64,000 nt of DNA from Allorhodoferax sp032337135. Its GTDB lineage: Bacteria; Pseudomonadota; Gammaproteobacteria; Burkholderiales; Burkholderiaceae_C. The stretch covers positions 434,001 through 498,000 of the forward strand of contig NZ_JAVXZZ010000003.1 of NCBI RefSeq assembly GCF_032337135.1, in the 5' to 3' direction. This document shows positions 37,212 through 46,678 of this stretch, piece by piece. Positions within the stretch are counted from its first letter, which is position 1. Each line of letters starts with the position of its first letter. The notes under the pieces are model-generated. The model ran no database searches. It was not told the origin of the DNA and saw nothing but the letters and a program-made list of their open reading frames with translations. A program made the position numbers and the translations under genes.

Positions 37212-38780
37212 TCAGCGGTTGCGCTGGGGGTAGCCGGTGATGTCCTGAATCGCCTTGTACAGCGGCTGCAATTGCGCATACATGCGCCGATACACCTGGC
37301 TGTACAGCGCTTCATAGGTCTTTGCGTGCTGGGCTTGCGGGTGGAAGACCTGGCCCACGCGGGTCATTTCGCGGATTGCGGTGGCAAAGTCCGGATGCAG
37401 CTTCAGGCTCACAGCGGCCAGGATGGCGGCGCCCAAGCCACTGGTCTCGTACAGGTGGGGGCGCTCGGCCGGCAGGTTGAATACGTTGGCGGTGATCTGC
37501 ATGGCCGCATCGCTCTGTGAACCGCCACCCGACACCCGCACACGGGTGATGCGCCGGCCGCTGCGTTGCTCGATGCGCTCCTTGGACTCCCGCAAGGCAT
37601 AGGCCAGGCCTTCGAGGATGGCGCGGTACAGGTGGGCGCGCTTGTGCACGTCGCCAAAGCCGATGATGGCGCCCTTGGCTTCCGGGCCGGGCACCTTGAT
37701 GCCCGGGTTCCAGTAGGGCTGCAGCATCAGCCCCTGGGCGCCGGGGGGCACGGCGTTGACGAGTTCGTCGAACAGGCTCTCCGGTGCGACACCACGCTCC
37801 TGGGCAATCTGCTGTTCGTGCAGGCCAAACTGTTCCTTGAACCAGCTCACCATCCAGAACCCGCGCGTGATCTGGATCTCGGTGTTGTAGTGGCCAGGGA
37901 CGGCCGCCGGGTAGGGCGGTATGAACGGCGTGGCCTCCACGTACTTCGCGGTGGTGGTGTTGATCGTGGCCGCCGTGCCGTAGGACAGGCAGGCGACCTC
38001 CGGTGTCAGACAGCCCGCTCCGATGACTTCGCAGGCCTTGTCGGCGGCTCCGGCGATCAAGGGCAGGCCTTCGGGGATGCCGGTGTCGCGCGCGGCTTGC
38101 GCGCTGACGCTGCCAATGGGCGTTCCGGCTGGCACCAGATCGGGCAGCATGGAGCGCTTGATCCCCGGCATGGCCTGCCACTTCCAGTCCCAGTCGGGCG
38201 CCCAGCAACCCTTCTTGTAGTCGAAGGGGATGTAGCCGACCTGGTTGGCCACCGAATCGACAAAGCGGCCCGTGAAGCGGTAGTGCAGGTAGCCCGAGAG
38301 CAGCAGGTACTTGTCGGTACGTTTCCAGATCTCTGGCTCGTTCTGCGCGATCCAGTTGGCCTCGGCCTCGCGCTGGAAATGGTCGATGGTGCCGCGCATG
38401 CCGATGAGGCGGAAGGCGCCCTCCCACCACCAGGGTAGTGGGGTTGTCTGCTGTGCGCGGCGCTGGTCCATCCAGATGATGAAAGGTCGCAGTGGCTGCC
38501 CCTGGGCATCCAGCGGAACCAGGGTGCCGCGCTGGGTGGTGATGACCACGCCCGCCACCAGTTCCTTGGGCACCGTGGTATTGGCCCACAGGCGCTGGCA
38601 GGCGGTGCACAGGGCCTGCCAGAAGGCCTCGGCATCGTTTTCCACCCACCCGGGCTCGCGGGACTGGTAGGTGTCGATGCTGACCTGGGACTTGTCGACC
38701 AGATTGCCATGCAGGTCGAACAGCAGAGCACGCACGCTTTGCGTGCCGTTGTCGATGGCCAGGATGTAGCTCTTGCTCAT
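37212..38780 (-). CDS. FGGY family carbohydrate kinase
   Basis: The 522-residue kinase has the N-terminal phosphate loop AIDNGTQSVRALLFD, the FGGY C-terminal block VRVSGGGSQSDAAMQ and the AGAADKACEVIG hinge. The substrate is not fixed: FGGY kinases phosphorylate glycerol, xylulose, erythritol or related polyols. It is last in the operon with a GlpD-like dehydrogenase and an alkyl-DHAP-synthase-like flavoprotein, so a glycerol-like substrate fits. The longer frame upstream of ATG 38780 overlaps the preceding gene and is rejected. Confidence 0.9.
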   Translation of the reverse strand: MSKSYILAIDNGTQSVRALLFDLHGNLVDKSQVSIDTYQSREPGWVENDAEAFWQALCTACQRLWANTTVPKELVAGVVITTQRGTLVPLDAQGQPLRPFIIWMDQRRAQQTTPLPWWWEGAFRLIGMRGTIDHFQREAEANWIAQNEPEIWKRTDKYLLLSGYLHYRFTGRFVDSVANQVGYIPFDYKKGCWAPDWDWKWQAMPGIKRSMLPDLVPAGTPIGSVSAQAARDTGIPEGLPLIAGAADKACEVIGAGCLTPEVACLSYGTAATINTTTAKYVEATPFIPPYPAAVPGHYNTEIQITRGFWMVSWFKEQFGLHEQQIAQERGVAPESLFDELVNAVPPGAQGLMLQPYWNPGIKVPGPEAKGAIIGFGDVHKRAHLYRAILEGLAYALRESKERIEQRSGRRITRVRVSGGGSQSDAAMQITANVFNLPAERPHLYETSGLGAAILAAVSLKLHPDFATAIREMTRVGQVFHPQAQHAKTYEALYSQVYRRMYAQLQPLYKAIQDITGYPQRNR

Positions 38781-38805
38781 GGTCCGTTGTCTCCGGTGTT
38801 CTTGC

Positions 38806-40395
38806 TTAGTGTGCAGGCAGCGCGTAGTGCTTGGCAATCAGTGTCTGGTAGCGCGCCAGTTCGGCGCACCAGCCATCGTCGCCCCATTGCAGGAAGGGTT
38901 CTGCCAGGGCGCGGATGCGCTCCACGTGGTCCAAACCGCCAAGCGGCAGCAACAGCCCCAGGCGGGTGCGGCGCAGCAGCAGGTCATCGAGGTGCACCAC
39001 CGATTCCCATTGGGCGGCAATGCCCAGCTCGGCCCACAGGGTGTGGGTCCCGGGAATGAACTCCAACTCCTGGGGCGCTACCGAAGCAGCCCAGGCGTTG
39101 GCGCGACTGCCGTAGCGCGCTGCCAGCCGTTGGCGAACGGCAGGGCTCCAAGTGGGGCGATGTGTAGATGCCGTGAACAGGACACCCTTGTCACGGGCAA
39201 AGGCCTTGCCCACATGGGGCGCCGCCAGCGCCATTGCATCCTGTGCCATGAGCCGAAAGGTCGTGAGCTTGCCGCCGGTGAGGGTGATGAGGCCACGCTC
39301 ATCCATGACGACGTGGTCGCGCGTGGCCTTGCTGGCGTCTGCCTGTCCGTCGTCCACCACCGGGCGCACGCCAGCGTAGGTGGAAATGATGTCATCGCGG
39401 CCGATGTGTGCCTGCGGGAACTGGTCGTTCACGGCGTCGAGCAGATAGTCCACCTCGGCGTTCGTGATGCTCGCTTCCACGTTGAGGTCGCCGCGGTGGT
39501 CCAGGTCCGTGGTGCCGATCAGGGTGCAGCCTTCCCAGGGGTAGAGGAACACCGGCCGACCATCCTTCACGTGCATCATGCTGATGCTGTGCTGCACCGG
39601 CAGTCGTTCGTGCGGAATGAGCAGGTGGCTGCCGCGCAGTGGCCGCAACAGGGGTTTGGCACCCAGGTCGGCGCGCAGTCGGTCGGCCCAGGCGCCGGTG
39701 GCATTGACGACGGTGCGGGCGCGGACACGGTAGCGCCCGCCTTGCACGGCGTCGCGCAATGCTAGGCCGCTGACTTGTCCATGTTCCAACTCCAGCGCTT
39801 CGGCTGCCACATAGTTGAGGCACAAGGCGCCGTCGCCCTGAGCTTCGAGCAGCACGCGCTGCACCAGCCGGGCATCGTCGGTCTTGGCGTCGGTAAACAC
39901 GAGGGCACCGCGCAAGGCCGGAGGGTTCAGTCCGGGCTCCAGCGTGCGTGTGCGGGCCAGGTTGGCGTAGAAGTGGCCGCCTCCCGCTTGGTGGTTTCCG
40001 GCCATCAGGTCGTACACCATGAGGCCGGTCTGCATCAGCCAGCGCCCGGGCTTGCGGCCCTTGCAGTCGGCAAACAGGAAGCTTTGCGGCTGCACCAGTT
40101 CCGGCGCTTCGCGCATCAGGCGTTCGCGTTCCCACACCGAATGCAGCGTGGTCTTGATGTCACCTTCCTTCAGGTAGCGCAAGCCCCCGTGCACCAGCTT
40201 GGAGGAGCGGCTGGATGTGCCCCAGGCGAAGTCGCGCTGCTCCACCAGCAGCACCTTCCAGCCGCGCCGGGCCGCCTGCTGGGCCACGCCTGCGCCGGTG
40301 ATACCACCACCGATGACCACCAGGTCCCAGGTCTGCGACTCCAGTTGCGCCAGCTGCTGGCTGCGTGCCGCCGGCCCGATGTTCACTTCGCCCAT
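38806..40395 (-). CDS. Glycerol-3-phosphate dehydrogenase/oxidase-like FAD protein (GlpD type)
   Basis: The 529-residue protein has the FAD motif DLVVIGGGITGAGVA, the GlpD signature SSRSSKLVHGGLRYL, the TDLDHRGDLN region and a C-terminal helical domain. The family oxidises sn-glycerol 3-phosphate to DHAP at the membrane. It overlaps the upstream flavoprotein gene by 13 bases and precedes the kinase, so the three genes form one operon. Another phosphorylated polyol is possible. Confidence 0.9.
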   Translation of the reverse strand: MGEVNIGPAARSQQLAQLESQTWDLVVIGGGITGAGVAQQAARRGWKVLLVEQRDFAWGTSSRSSKLVHGGLRYLKEGDIKTTLHSVWERERLMREAPELVQPQSFLFADCKGRKPGRWLMQTGLMVYDLMAGNHQAGGGHFYANLARTRTLEPGLNPPALRGALVFTDAKTDDARLVQRVLLEAQGDGALCLNYVAAEALELEHGQVSGLALRDAVQGGRYRVRARTVVNATGAWADRLRADLGAKPLLRPLRGSHLLIPHERLPVQHSISMMHVKDGRPVFLYPWEGCTLIGTTDLDHRGDLNVEASITNAEVDYLLDAVNDQFPQAHIGRDDIISTYAGVRPVVDDGQADASKATRDHVVMDERGLITLTGGKLTTFRLMAQDAMALAAPHVGKAFARDKGVLFTASTHRPTWSPAVRQRLAARYGSRANAWAASVAPQELEFIPGTHTLWAELGIAAQWESVVHLDDLLLRRTRLGLLLPLGGLDHVERIRALAEPFLQWGDDGWCAELARYQTLIAKHYALPAH

Positions 40396-41999
40396 GGCCC
40401 ACCGTCCTGCAGCAGCTTGCCGGGGTTCATGATCTTCTTCGGGTCGAAGTGGCGACACAGTTCGGCCAGGGTCGCCATGCCCAGCGGCCCCTTCTCCACG
40501 TCCAGGTGCATGGCGTGGTCGCGCCCGATGCCATGCTGGTGGCTGGCCGTGCCGCCATGGTCGGCAATGGTCCGTGCCACAGCGGCCTTGAGTTTCTGCC
40601 AGCGCTCGAAGTTGGGCGCGAACCCGCCCGGGGCCGTCGCCCAGACGTACTGCGAGTAGATGCTGCTGCCCTGGGGGTACATGTGCGACAGGTGGGTGAA
40701 TGCGTGTACGCGCTCGCCGTATTCGGCAAACACATCGCGGGCGGTCTGCTCCATGGCCAGCATCAGCGGTTTGACGCGCGGCCAGTCCACCGCCGTTTCG
40801 ATGGTGTCGGCGCTGTAGCCCTCGTCCCAGAGGGTGTTGCGCAGGTAGGGGCCCTTGAAGCGGTTGGCCGCCCACTTGGAGCCCATGGCGGTGCCGATGT
40901 AGACCGCGCCGAAGTAGGCCAGGTGGCGTCGGGCTTCCTTCAGCGCGAACTTGGCGGTGCGCTCGTCGCTGGTCACGCCCAGCATGAGCATGCATTTGCC
41001 TTCGCCGCAGCCCCGCAGGGCCAGGTACTTTTCCATGGCGCCGATGACCGTGGCGTGGCCCGCCAGGGTGAGGTTGGTTTCGGTCTCGATGGCATTGGAC
41101 AAGCGCATCATGGAAAGCGGCAGCTTGCGCTGCACCAGGGTGCGCACGGCGTTCTCGGCGGAATCCCAATCGGGCAGGAAAATGGCGTGGAAGCTTTCAT
41201 GGCCCGGCAGCGGGGTGACGCGCACAGTGGCTTCGGTGAGCACCCCGAAGCGGCCTTCCGAGCCCATGACCACTTCGCGCAGGTCCGGTCCGGCGCTGGA
41301 GGCGGGCAGGGTGGGAATGGTGAGCGGGCCTACCGGCGTTTCCATGTGGCCGCCGGCAAACAGCTGCTCGATGCGCCCATAGCGCAGCGACTGCTGGCCG
41401 CTGGAGCGGGTCACCACCCAGCCACCCACGGTGGAATACTCGAAGGACTGTGGGAAATGCCCCAGGGTGTAGCCATGCGGGCGCAACTGGGCCTCGATGT
41501 CGGGTCCTGCAGTACCTGCCCCGAAGGTGGCCAGCTGGCTGTCGGTGTCCAAGTCCTGCAGTTTGTTCAGGCGGCTCAGATTCAGCGACAGGATGGGGCG
41601 CTCGCTCACCGGGCAGTCCAGGTGCCCGGCCACGCTGGTACCACCGGCAAATGGAATCACGATCCACTCGTTTTGCTGCGCCAGGTTCAGCAGCGTGCGC
41701 ACGTCTTCGCGGCTTTCGGGAAAGGCCACGCCATCGGGCACCGGAGGGACTTCACCGAAGCGCTTGCGGATCCAGTCGCCGTAGCTTTCGCCAAAGGCCA
41801 TGGCGAAGCGGGTGTCGGCATCTAGCTGGATCAGGTTGTGCTTGGGCAGGCGGCTGGCCGGAACCTTCTTCAGCAGTTTCTTGCGGTCGGCATCCTGGCC
41901 CGGATGACCGGGGCCGAGCCGTTCGGCCATCATGGCGCGGGCACCCGGGTTCAGGTCCATCGAAGTGGCGTCGTCGCCCCATCCATTCCATCGGCGCAT
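40383..41999 (-). CDS. Alkyldihydroxyacetonephosphate synthase-like FAD-binding oxidase
   Basis: The 538-residue VAO/PCMH-type flavoprotein has the FAD loop PFAGGTSVAGHL and the signature FEYSTVGGWVVTRSSGQQ that is typical of AGPS enzymes of ether-lipid synthesis. Near the C-terminus the active-site histidine run is SHQHGIGRDH (HQH instead of HHH). It is the first gene of an operon with GlpD- and FGGY-type proteins, which supports chemistry on DHAP. ggagagag precedes the ATG at 41999. Confidence 0.85.
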   Translation of the reverse strand: MRRWNGWGDDATSMDLNPGARAMMAERLGPGHPGQDADRKKLLKKVPASRLPKHNLIQLDADTRFAMAFGESYGDWIRKRFGEVPPVPDGVAFPESREDVRTLLNLAQQNEWIVIPFAGGTSVAGHLDCPVSERPILSLNLSRLNKLQDLDTDSQLATFGAGTAGPDIEAQLRPHGYTLGHFPQSFEYSTVGGWVVTRSSGQQSLRYGRIEQLFAGGHMETPVGPLTIPTLPASSAGPDLREVVMGSEGRFGVLTEATVRVTPLPGHESFHAIFLPDWDSAENAVRTLVQRKLPLSMMRLSNAIETETNLTLAGHATVIGAMEKYLALRGCGEGKCMLMLGVTSDERTAKFALKEARRHLAYFGAVYIGTAMGSKWAANRFKGPYLRNTLWDEGYSADTIETAVDWPRVKPLMLAMEQTARDVFAEYGERVHAFTHLSHMYPQGSSIYSQYVWATAPGGFAPNFERWQKLKAAVARTIADHGGTASHQHGIGRDHAMHLDVEKGPLGMATLAELCRHFDPKKIMNPGKLLQDGGPWAK

Positions 42000-42119
42000 C
42001 GTCTCTCTCCATCGGTTTGCGGTAATGGAGCGACTGTAGGGCGACCGGGCGGAAAAGCAATTCCTGTATGGCGCCACCGAGTTGTGATTTCGCGCCAAAC
42101 TGCAGGCGGTGCCTATTCT

Positions 42120-42210
42120 TTTCCTGTACCGCCCCGGCCGGATTGTTGAGGTTCAATATCGGCACTAGCCCTCATAAATATTGCGTAAGCAGCTATTGAA
42201 GTGATAGCGA
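42120..42210 (-). repeat. Dispersed hairpin element, copy 7 (contains the DJ-1 gene stop codon)
   Basis: The core is GCTATTGAAGTGATAGC (42192-42208). Read on the minus strand the DJ-1 gene runs into it: the codons for SLSLQ and the TAG stop are made by the hairpin. The tail TTACGCAATAT and GAGGGCTAG follows. The rest of the 190-bp gap before the AGPS-like gene holds no other feature I can support. Confidence 0.75.
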
Positions 42211-43338
42211 CTGACTGGAGGCCAGTGGGGTGCAGGCGGCGGTTGCCGGGGTGGTGGGGATGTGCTCCAGCTGGGTGGCGACCCAGCGGCTGGTCGCGGC
42301 CCCATAGCGGTGGGCCATCGCATCCAGCGTGCGGTCGAGCTGGCAGGCCGCGGGCTCGTTCGCCACCGGCAGGGTCCATGTGGCCTGGGCGCTTTCTGCG
42401 GGTAGCAGCGTGAGGCCGCTGGCCAGGCGTACGGGGCGGGGGGCCAGCGCAATGGCCTGGGAGCGGTAGCTGCGCGACCAGGCGTCGGCCAGCAGCGCCA
42501 GCGCCACATCGTCCACGCCGTCGTGTACCGGCAAGCCCACGGTCTCGTGGCGCCAGAATGCCAAGGTGTTGCCCACCGTGGTCCAGGCGGCCGACGCGTC
42601 CAGGCTGAAGCGCCCGCTGTCGTGCTCGATGCCCCAATGCGGCAGGCCCAGTTCGTTGGCCAGCTGGGCCGCACGGGGAGCGCCTTGGATCGCTTCGATG
42701 AGCGCCAGGGTGGCAGGCATGGATGCGCTGACGCCGGTGGTGGTGACCACGCCTGCATCGGCCAGGTAGCGCTGGTTGGGGACGTGGCGGGCGCCGGGTG
42801 CGCGCGCCAGTGCCTTGCGGTCCCACCAATGGCCGGTAAATCCCCGGCCGTCGAGCAAGCCGGCGGCTGCCAGCACCTGGGCGCCGGCGCACACGGCAAT
42901 GATGGTGGCGCCACGCTGCTGCTGGGCCTGCAGCCAGGCCAGTACCTGGGGGTCGTCGCTGCGGTGCAGGGCGGGAACAATCACGTAGTCCGCACCGGAG
43001 GGGTAGCGCTTGTCGAAGGCTGCAAAGTCGGTATCCACCTGTACCTGCAGTGCAGGCATGAGCGGGATGGCACCAGCCACCGGCGCCACCGCAACGACCT
43101 CGACCCCGGCACGCCGCAACAGCGCGTGGGGCACCAGGAAGTCCGTGGTCTCGGTGCCCGCGGAATGGGCCAGGATGGCGACCACGGCGGTGCCGCGCGC
43201 CGGCCTGACGGCCTGGACAAATTCCTCGTAGGTCTGGTGGGTACCTGGGGGCGTGGGCCCGGAGCGGGCTGGTAGGACCAGGGCGGCCAGCAGAACACAG
43301 GCCAGAGCGGCGATACTTGTGCGAATTGTCATTTTCAT
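42193..43338 (-). CDS. Exported DJ-1/PfpI family protein
   Basis: The 381-residue protein has an N-terminal signal peptide (MKMTIRTSIAALACVLLAAL, cleavage near residue 25). A DJ-1/PfpI domain (about 48-230) carries the elbow cysteine in IIAVCAGAQVLA. The following 140 residues are poorly characterised and may repeat part of the fold. Export is unusual for this family. It is divergent from a GlxA-type regulator containing the same kind of domain. The C-terminus and stop lie within a repeat. Confidence 0.82.
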   Translation of the reverse strand: MKMTIRTSIAALACVLLAALVLPARSGPTPPGTHQTYEEFVQAVRPARGTAVVAILAHSAGTETTDFLVPHALLRRAGVEVVAVAPVAGAIPLMPALQVQVDTDFAAFDKRYPSGADYVIVPALHRSDDPQVLAWLQAQQQRGATIIAVCAGAQVLAAAGLLDGRGFTGHWWDRKALARAPGARHVPNQRYLADAGVVTTTGVSASMPATLALIEAIQGAPRAAQLANELGLPHWGIEHDSGRFSLDASAAWTTVGNTLAFWRHETVGLPVHDGVDDVALALLADAWSRSYRSQAIALAPRPVRLASGLTLLPAESAQATWTLPVANEPAACQLDRTLDAMAHRYGAATSRWVATQLEHIPTTPATAACTPLASSQSLSLQ

Positions 43339-43399
43339 GGTTTGTGGTGGGTAGTACGGGGTTCAGTGCTGCACTGCCACGAGCTTAGGTAGCCGTGCC

Positions 43400-44425
43400 A
43401 TGCCTCACAAGGACAAATCCACCGCGAAAACTGCCATCCACAGTGGCCCTGCTGCGCCACGCCAGGTGGTATTGCTGGCTTTCGACGGGGTCGAGGTGCT
43501 CGACGTGGCTGGCCCGTGCAGTGTGTTCGCCAAGGCGGGCGAGTTGGTGCCGGGCAGCTACCGCCTGGCCACAGTGTCGCCCGCGGGCGGCAACGTGCGC
43601 ACCAACGCCGGCCTGGTGCTGGCGGACACCTTGGCGCTGGACCGCTGGAGCGGCCCCATCGACACGCTGATCGTGGCGGGCGGCGATGAGGCGGACCTGC
43701 GTGCCGCCATCCTGGAGGCGGGCGTGGGGCAGTGGGTGGCTGCGCAGGCACCGCAGGTGCGCCGTGTCACCAGCGTCTGTACTGGCGCCTTCGCGCTGGC
43801 GGCGGCCGGTGTGCTCCATGGGCTGCGCAGCACCACGCATTGGAATGCCTGCGGCATGCTGCAGAGCCTGTGTCCGGACACGCACGTGGTGCAGGATCGG
43901 GTTTTTGTGCGCGATGGGCGGGTCTGGACGTCGGCGGGCGTGACCACCGGCATGGACCTGGCCCTGGCCCTGGTGGAGGAAGACTGCGGCCGTGAGGTGG
44001 CCGTGCGCATCGCCCGCAACCTGGCGCTCTTGAGCCTGCGTGGCGAACAGCAGCCGCAGCTCAGCCCGGTGCTGCTGGCACAGGCCGACGCCAGCAAGCG
44101 CATGCGCGAGCTGCTGGCCTGGATCCAGGGGCACCTGTGTGAAGACCTGTCGGTCGAGGCCCTGGCCGAACGGGTGGCAATGAGCCCACGCAACTTTGCC
44201 CGCAGCTTTCTCGCCGAAACCGGCACCACGCCGGCCCGCCATGTGAACCAGGTGCGCTGCGACCATGCCGCCACCCTGCTGCGGCAAACCGACTGGCCGC
44301 TCGAAAAGCTCGCCTCGCAATGTGGCTTCGCTTCGGTCGACGCGCTGGACCGGGCGTTTCGGCAACGCTACGGCTGCACCGCCCACGGGTTCAGGCGTGG
44401 CGCTGCGCTGCAGCGGGAGCACTGA
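43400..44425 (+). CDS. GlxA family transcriptional regulator (DJ-1 domain plus AraC HTH)
   Basis: The 341-residue regulator has an N-terminal DJ-1/PfpI-like ligand domain (about 15-195, with elbow cysteine in SVCTGAFALA) and a C-terminal double helix-turn-helix of AraC type (about 225-335, ARSFLAETGTTPARHV). GlxA-type regulators sense small amines or metabolites, for example GbdR and ArgR relatives. It likely controls the divergent exported DJ-1 gene. The effector is unknown. Confidence 0.93.
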   Translation: MPHKDKSTAKTAIHSGPAAPRQVVLLAFDGVEVLDVAGPCSVFAKAGELVPGSYRLATVSPAGGNVRTNAGLVLADTLALDRWSGPIDTLIVAGGDEADLRAAILEAGVGQWVAAQAPQVRRVTSVCTGAFALAAAGVLHGLRSTTHWNACGMLQSLCPDTHVVQDRVFVRDGRVWTSAGVTTGMDLALALVEEDCGREVAVRIARNLALLSLRGEQQPQLSPVLLAQADASKRMRELLAWIQGHLCEDLSVEALAERVAMSPRNFARSFLAETGTTPARHVNQVRCDHAATLLRQTDWPLEKLASQCGFASVDALDRAFRQRYGCTAHGFRRGAALQREH

Positions 44426-44447
44426 GCCCTGTGTGGGCACCTAAAAG

Positions 44448-46427
44448 TTAGTGGCGAAGGCTGTCTTCGTATTCCCGGACCCATTGGGGAACCAAGTGCG
44501 CAGGCATGGGGCGCGCGATCGCGTAGCCCTGGCCCAGAGGGCAACCCATGGCCAGGAGCCGCTCGCAGTGGTCAGCGGTCTCGACGCCTTCGGCGATCAC
44601 GGTGCGGCCAAACGCCTTGGCCAGGCCCAGCACCGCGTGCATGATGGCCTGGTCATGCGCGTCGCGCAGCAGGTCGCGGACAAAGCTCTGGTCGATCTTG
44701 ATGGTGGGAACCTGCAGGCGCTTGAAGTAGGACAGGGAGGAATAGCCGGTGCCGAAATCGTCCAGCGCGAAGCCGACGCCCAGCGCAGCGAACTCCTGGA
44801 TGACCGCCGACACCAGGGACAGGTCCTGCAGCGCGCTTGTCTCCAGAATCTCCAGCTCGATCAGTGACGGCGCCACGTCGGAAAACCGGGACGCCAGCTC
44901 GGAAAACTTGGCGAAGAAGTCGGGTGATTGCAGCTGCCGAGCCCCGATGTTGACGCTGACAGGTACCCGCAGCCCCTCGGAACGCCAGGCGGCCAGCTGC
45001 ACAAAGGCGCTCTGCAGCGTCCACTCGCCAAGGGTCACTGCCAGTTCATCGTCCTCGATCTCGGGGAGGAAGGCGCCGGGCGCCAGCAGGCCCCGTTCCG
45101 GATGCTGCCAGCGGATCAGCGCCTCCATGCCGATGACCCGGCGCGCAGCCATGTCCACCTTGGGTTGGTAGTACATGACGAATTCATTGCGCTGCAGGGC
45201 CAGGCGCAGGTGTTCACGGAACTCGTTGTGGCCACGGATGTCATGGTCCCTGGCGTTGTCGAACAAGTGCACTTGCCCCTGGCCCTGCAGCTTGGCCTGG
45301 TACATGGCCTGATCGGCCTGGCGCAGCAGCTGGTCGGCATCGATGGACTCTGCCTGGGGGTAGAAGCTCAGGCCGGCGCTGGCCGTGACCTCCATGCGCA
45401 AGTCGCCAATGCAGACGGGCTCTGTCACGGCACGCATGAACCGCTCCAGGATCGGCTGCGCCTCGTCCGTTTGGTCCAGGTCGACAAACACCAGCGCGAA
45501 CTCGTCGCCACCGATGCGCGCCAGGCTGTCCTCGTTGCGCATGATCTGCTTGAAACGCTTGGCCAGTGCAATCAGCAGCTGGTCACCGACCCCGCGCCCA
45601 TGGCGTTCGTTGATGGCCTGAAAACCGTCCAGGTCCAGGTAGGCCACTGCCACATGCTGCTTGCGACGCACGGCATGGTGCATGGCCTGGGTCAGGCGGT
45701 CGCCCAGCAGCAGGCGATTCGGCAGATCGGTGACAGGGTCAAAATGCTCCAGGTGTTCGAGCTGGCGTTGCTGTGTATGGAACAGGGTCACATCCCGCGC
45801 GATCATGATGTAATGATCCTCGTCTGCGGCAGGTACCTGGCGCATGCGGGCAACCGACAACTCGAACCAGTGCTCGCCCTGGGGCAGGTCCAGGGAGTAA
45901 CGCTTTCCCGATGAGCTACCGTCTTGCGCAGCTTCCAGAAGAGCCTGCTGGCAGACACCTGTCGCATCGGGGGCGAGGATCTCGGAGAAACGACGTCCGA
46001 TGAACATGTCCGGTGGTGCGGCCAGCAGGTCGTGTCGATTGGAGTGGTGGGCCAGGATCGTTCCGTCGTAGGCCACTTCAAACAGCAGGTCGGGCAATGC
46101 ATTGAGCGTGGCCCGCAGCTGCGTCTCGCTGCGCTGCAATTCCTGCGCGTGGGCCCGGGTCTGCCGCAGTGCGCTCTGTAGCTTACCCAGTATGGTGTGC
46201 ACATGGCCAAAGAGCAACGTTGCCGTGACCGCAATGAACAGCCAGCCCTTGACCATGGAGGCCGTGGTCATGGTCTGTGGGTCGGTGAACAGGGCCGCCA
46301 CTGCCTGGTCTGAAAACAGTATCCAGAGACTGGCAACCGCGGCATACACCAGCGCGAGTTTGACCGCTTCCAGAAGAACGCTATTCCCCGGTGGGGCGTC
46401 TTGATCGATGTGGGGCTGTGTTTGCAT
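44448..46427 (-). CDS. Membrane GGDEF-EAL protein with PAS domain
   Basis: The 659-residue protein has two N-terminal membrane helices (about 18-40 and 54-80), a coiled linker, a PAS-like domain (about 105-220), GGDEF (IGGDEFA intact, near residue 306) and EAL (MEALIRW intact, near residue 435, with DDFGTGYSSL and KIDQSFV). It could both make and degrade cyclic di-GMP; which dominates cannot be told. ATG 46427 is used. An upstream in-frame ATG at 46478 would add 17 residues. Neither start has a good ribosome-binding site. Confidence 0.92.
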   Translation of the reverse strand: MQTQPHIDQDAPPGNSVLLEAVKLALVYAAVASLWILFSDQAVAALFTDPQTMTTASMVKGWLFIAVTATLLFGHVHTILGKLQSALRQTRAHAQELQRSETQLRATLNALPDLLFEVAYDGTILAHHSNRHDLLAAPPDMFIGRRFSEILAPDATGVCQQALLEAAQDGSSSGKRYSLDLPQGEHWFELSVARMRQVPAADEDHYIMIARDVTLFHTQQRQLEHLEHFDPVTDLPNRLLLGDRLTQAMHHAVRRKQHVAVAYLDLDGFQAINERHGRGVGDQLLIALAKRFKQIMRNEDSLARIGGDEFALVFVDLDQTDEAQPILERFMRAVTEPVCIGDLRMEVTASAGLSFYPQAESIDADQLLRQADQAMYQAKLQGQGQVHLFDNARDHDIRGHNEFREHLRLALQRNEFVMYYQPKVDMAARRVIGMEALIRWQHPERGLLAPGAFLPEIEDDELAVTLGEWTLQSAFVQLAAWRSEGLRVPVSVNIGARQLQSPDFFAKFSELASRFSDVAPSLIELEILETSALQDLSLVSAVIQEFAALGVGFALDDFGTGYSSLSYFKRLQVPTIKIDQSFVRDLLRDAHDQAIMHAVLGLAKAFGRTVIAEGVETADHCERLLAMGCPLGQGYAIARPMPAHLVPQWVREYEDSLRH

Positions 46428-46678
46428 GGAACGAGCACTGACTCCGAAACCGTTTCGACCAGTGGCCGGTGGCCGCATTGTGATACAGAACGCTGGCCAA
46501 AGTCGGCGATTGGCCCGACACCCGCTTTCCGTTCCACGCGCAAGCGACGGCCCCCGGGTTCATGCGTGAGTGGGTACGAACCAGTACCTCTGGATGCATA
46601 GTGTTTTGGGGACGATGGCGCTACCATTGGCGACCTTGGCCGCAAGTGTTCAGGGTCATGGATAGGCCGGAGGAAAAT
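46428..46678. promoter_or_regulatory. Divergent intergenic region with an inverted repeat
   Basis: A 251-bp gap between divergent genes. The only structure I can support is GGTAC (46573-46577), six bases, GTACC (46584-46588), a possible operator, and the ribosome-binding site ggagg before the next gene. No gene was seen. Confidence 0.35.

Noticed and set aside
46184..46218. A stretch in the GGDEF-EAL gene resembling the tail of the dispersed repeat (GTAGCTTACCCAG)
   Set aside because: The paired GCTA arm is missing and the match is short; likely chance.
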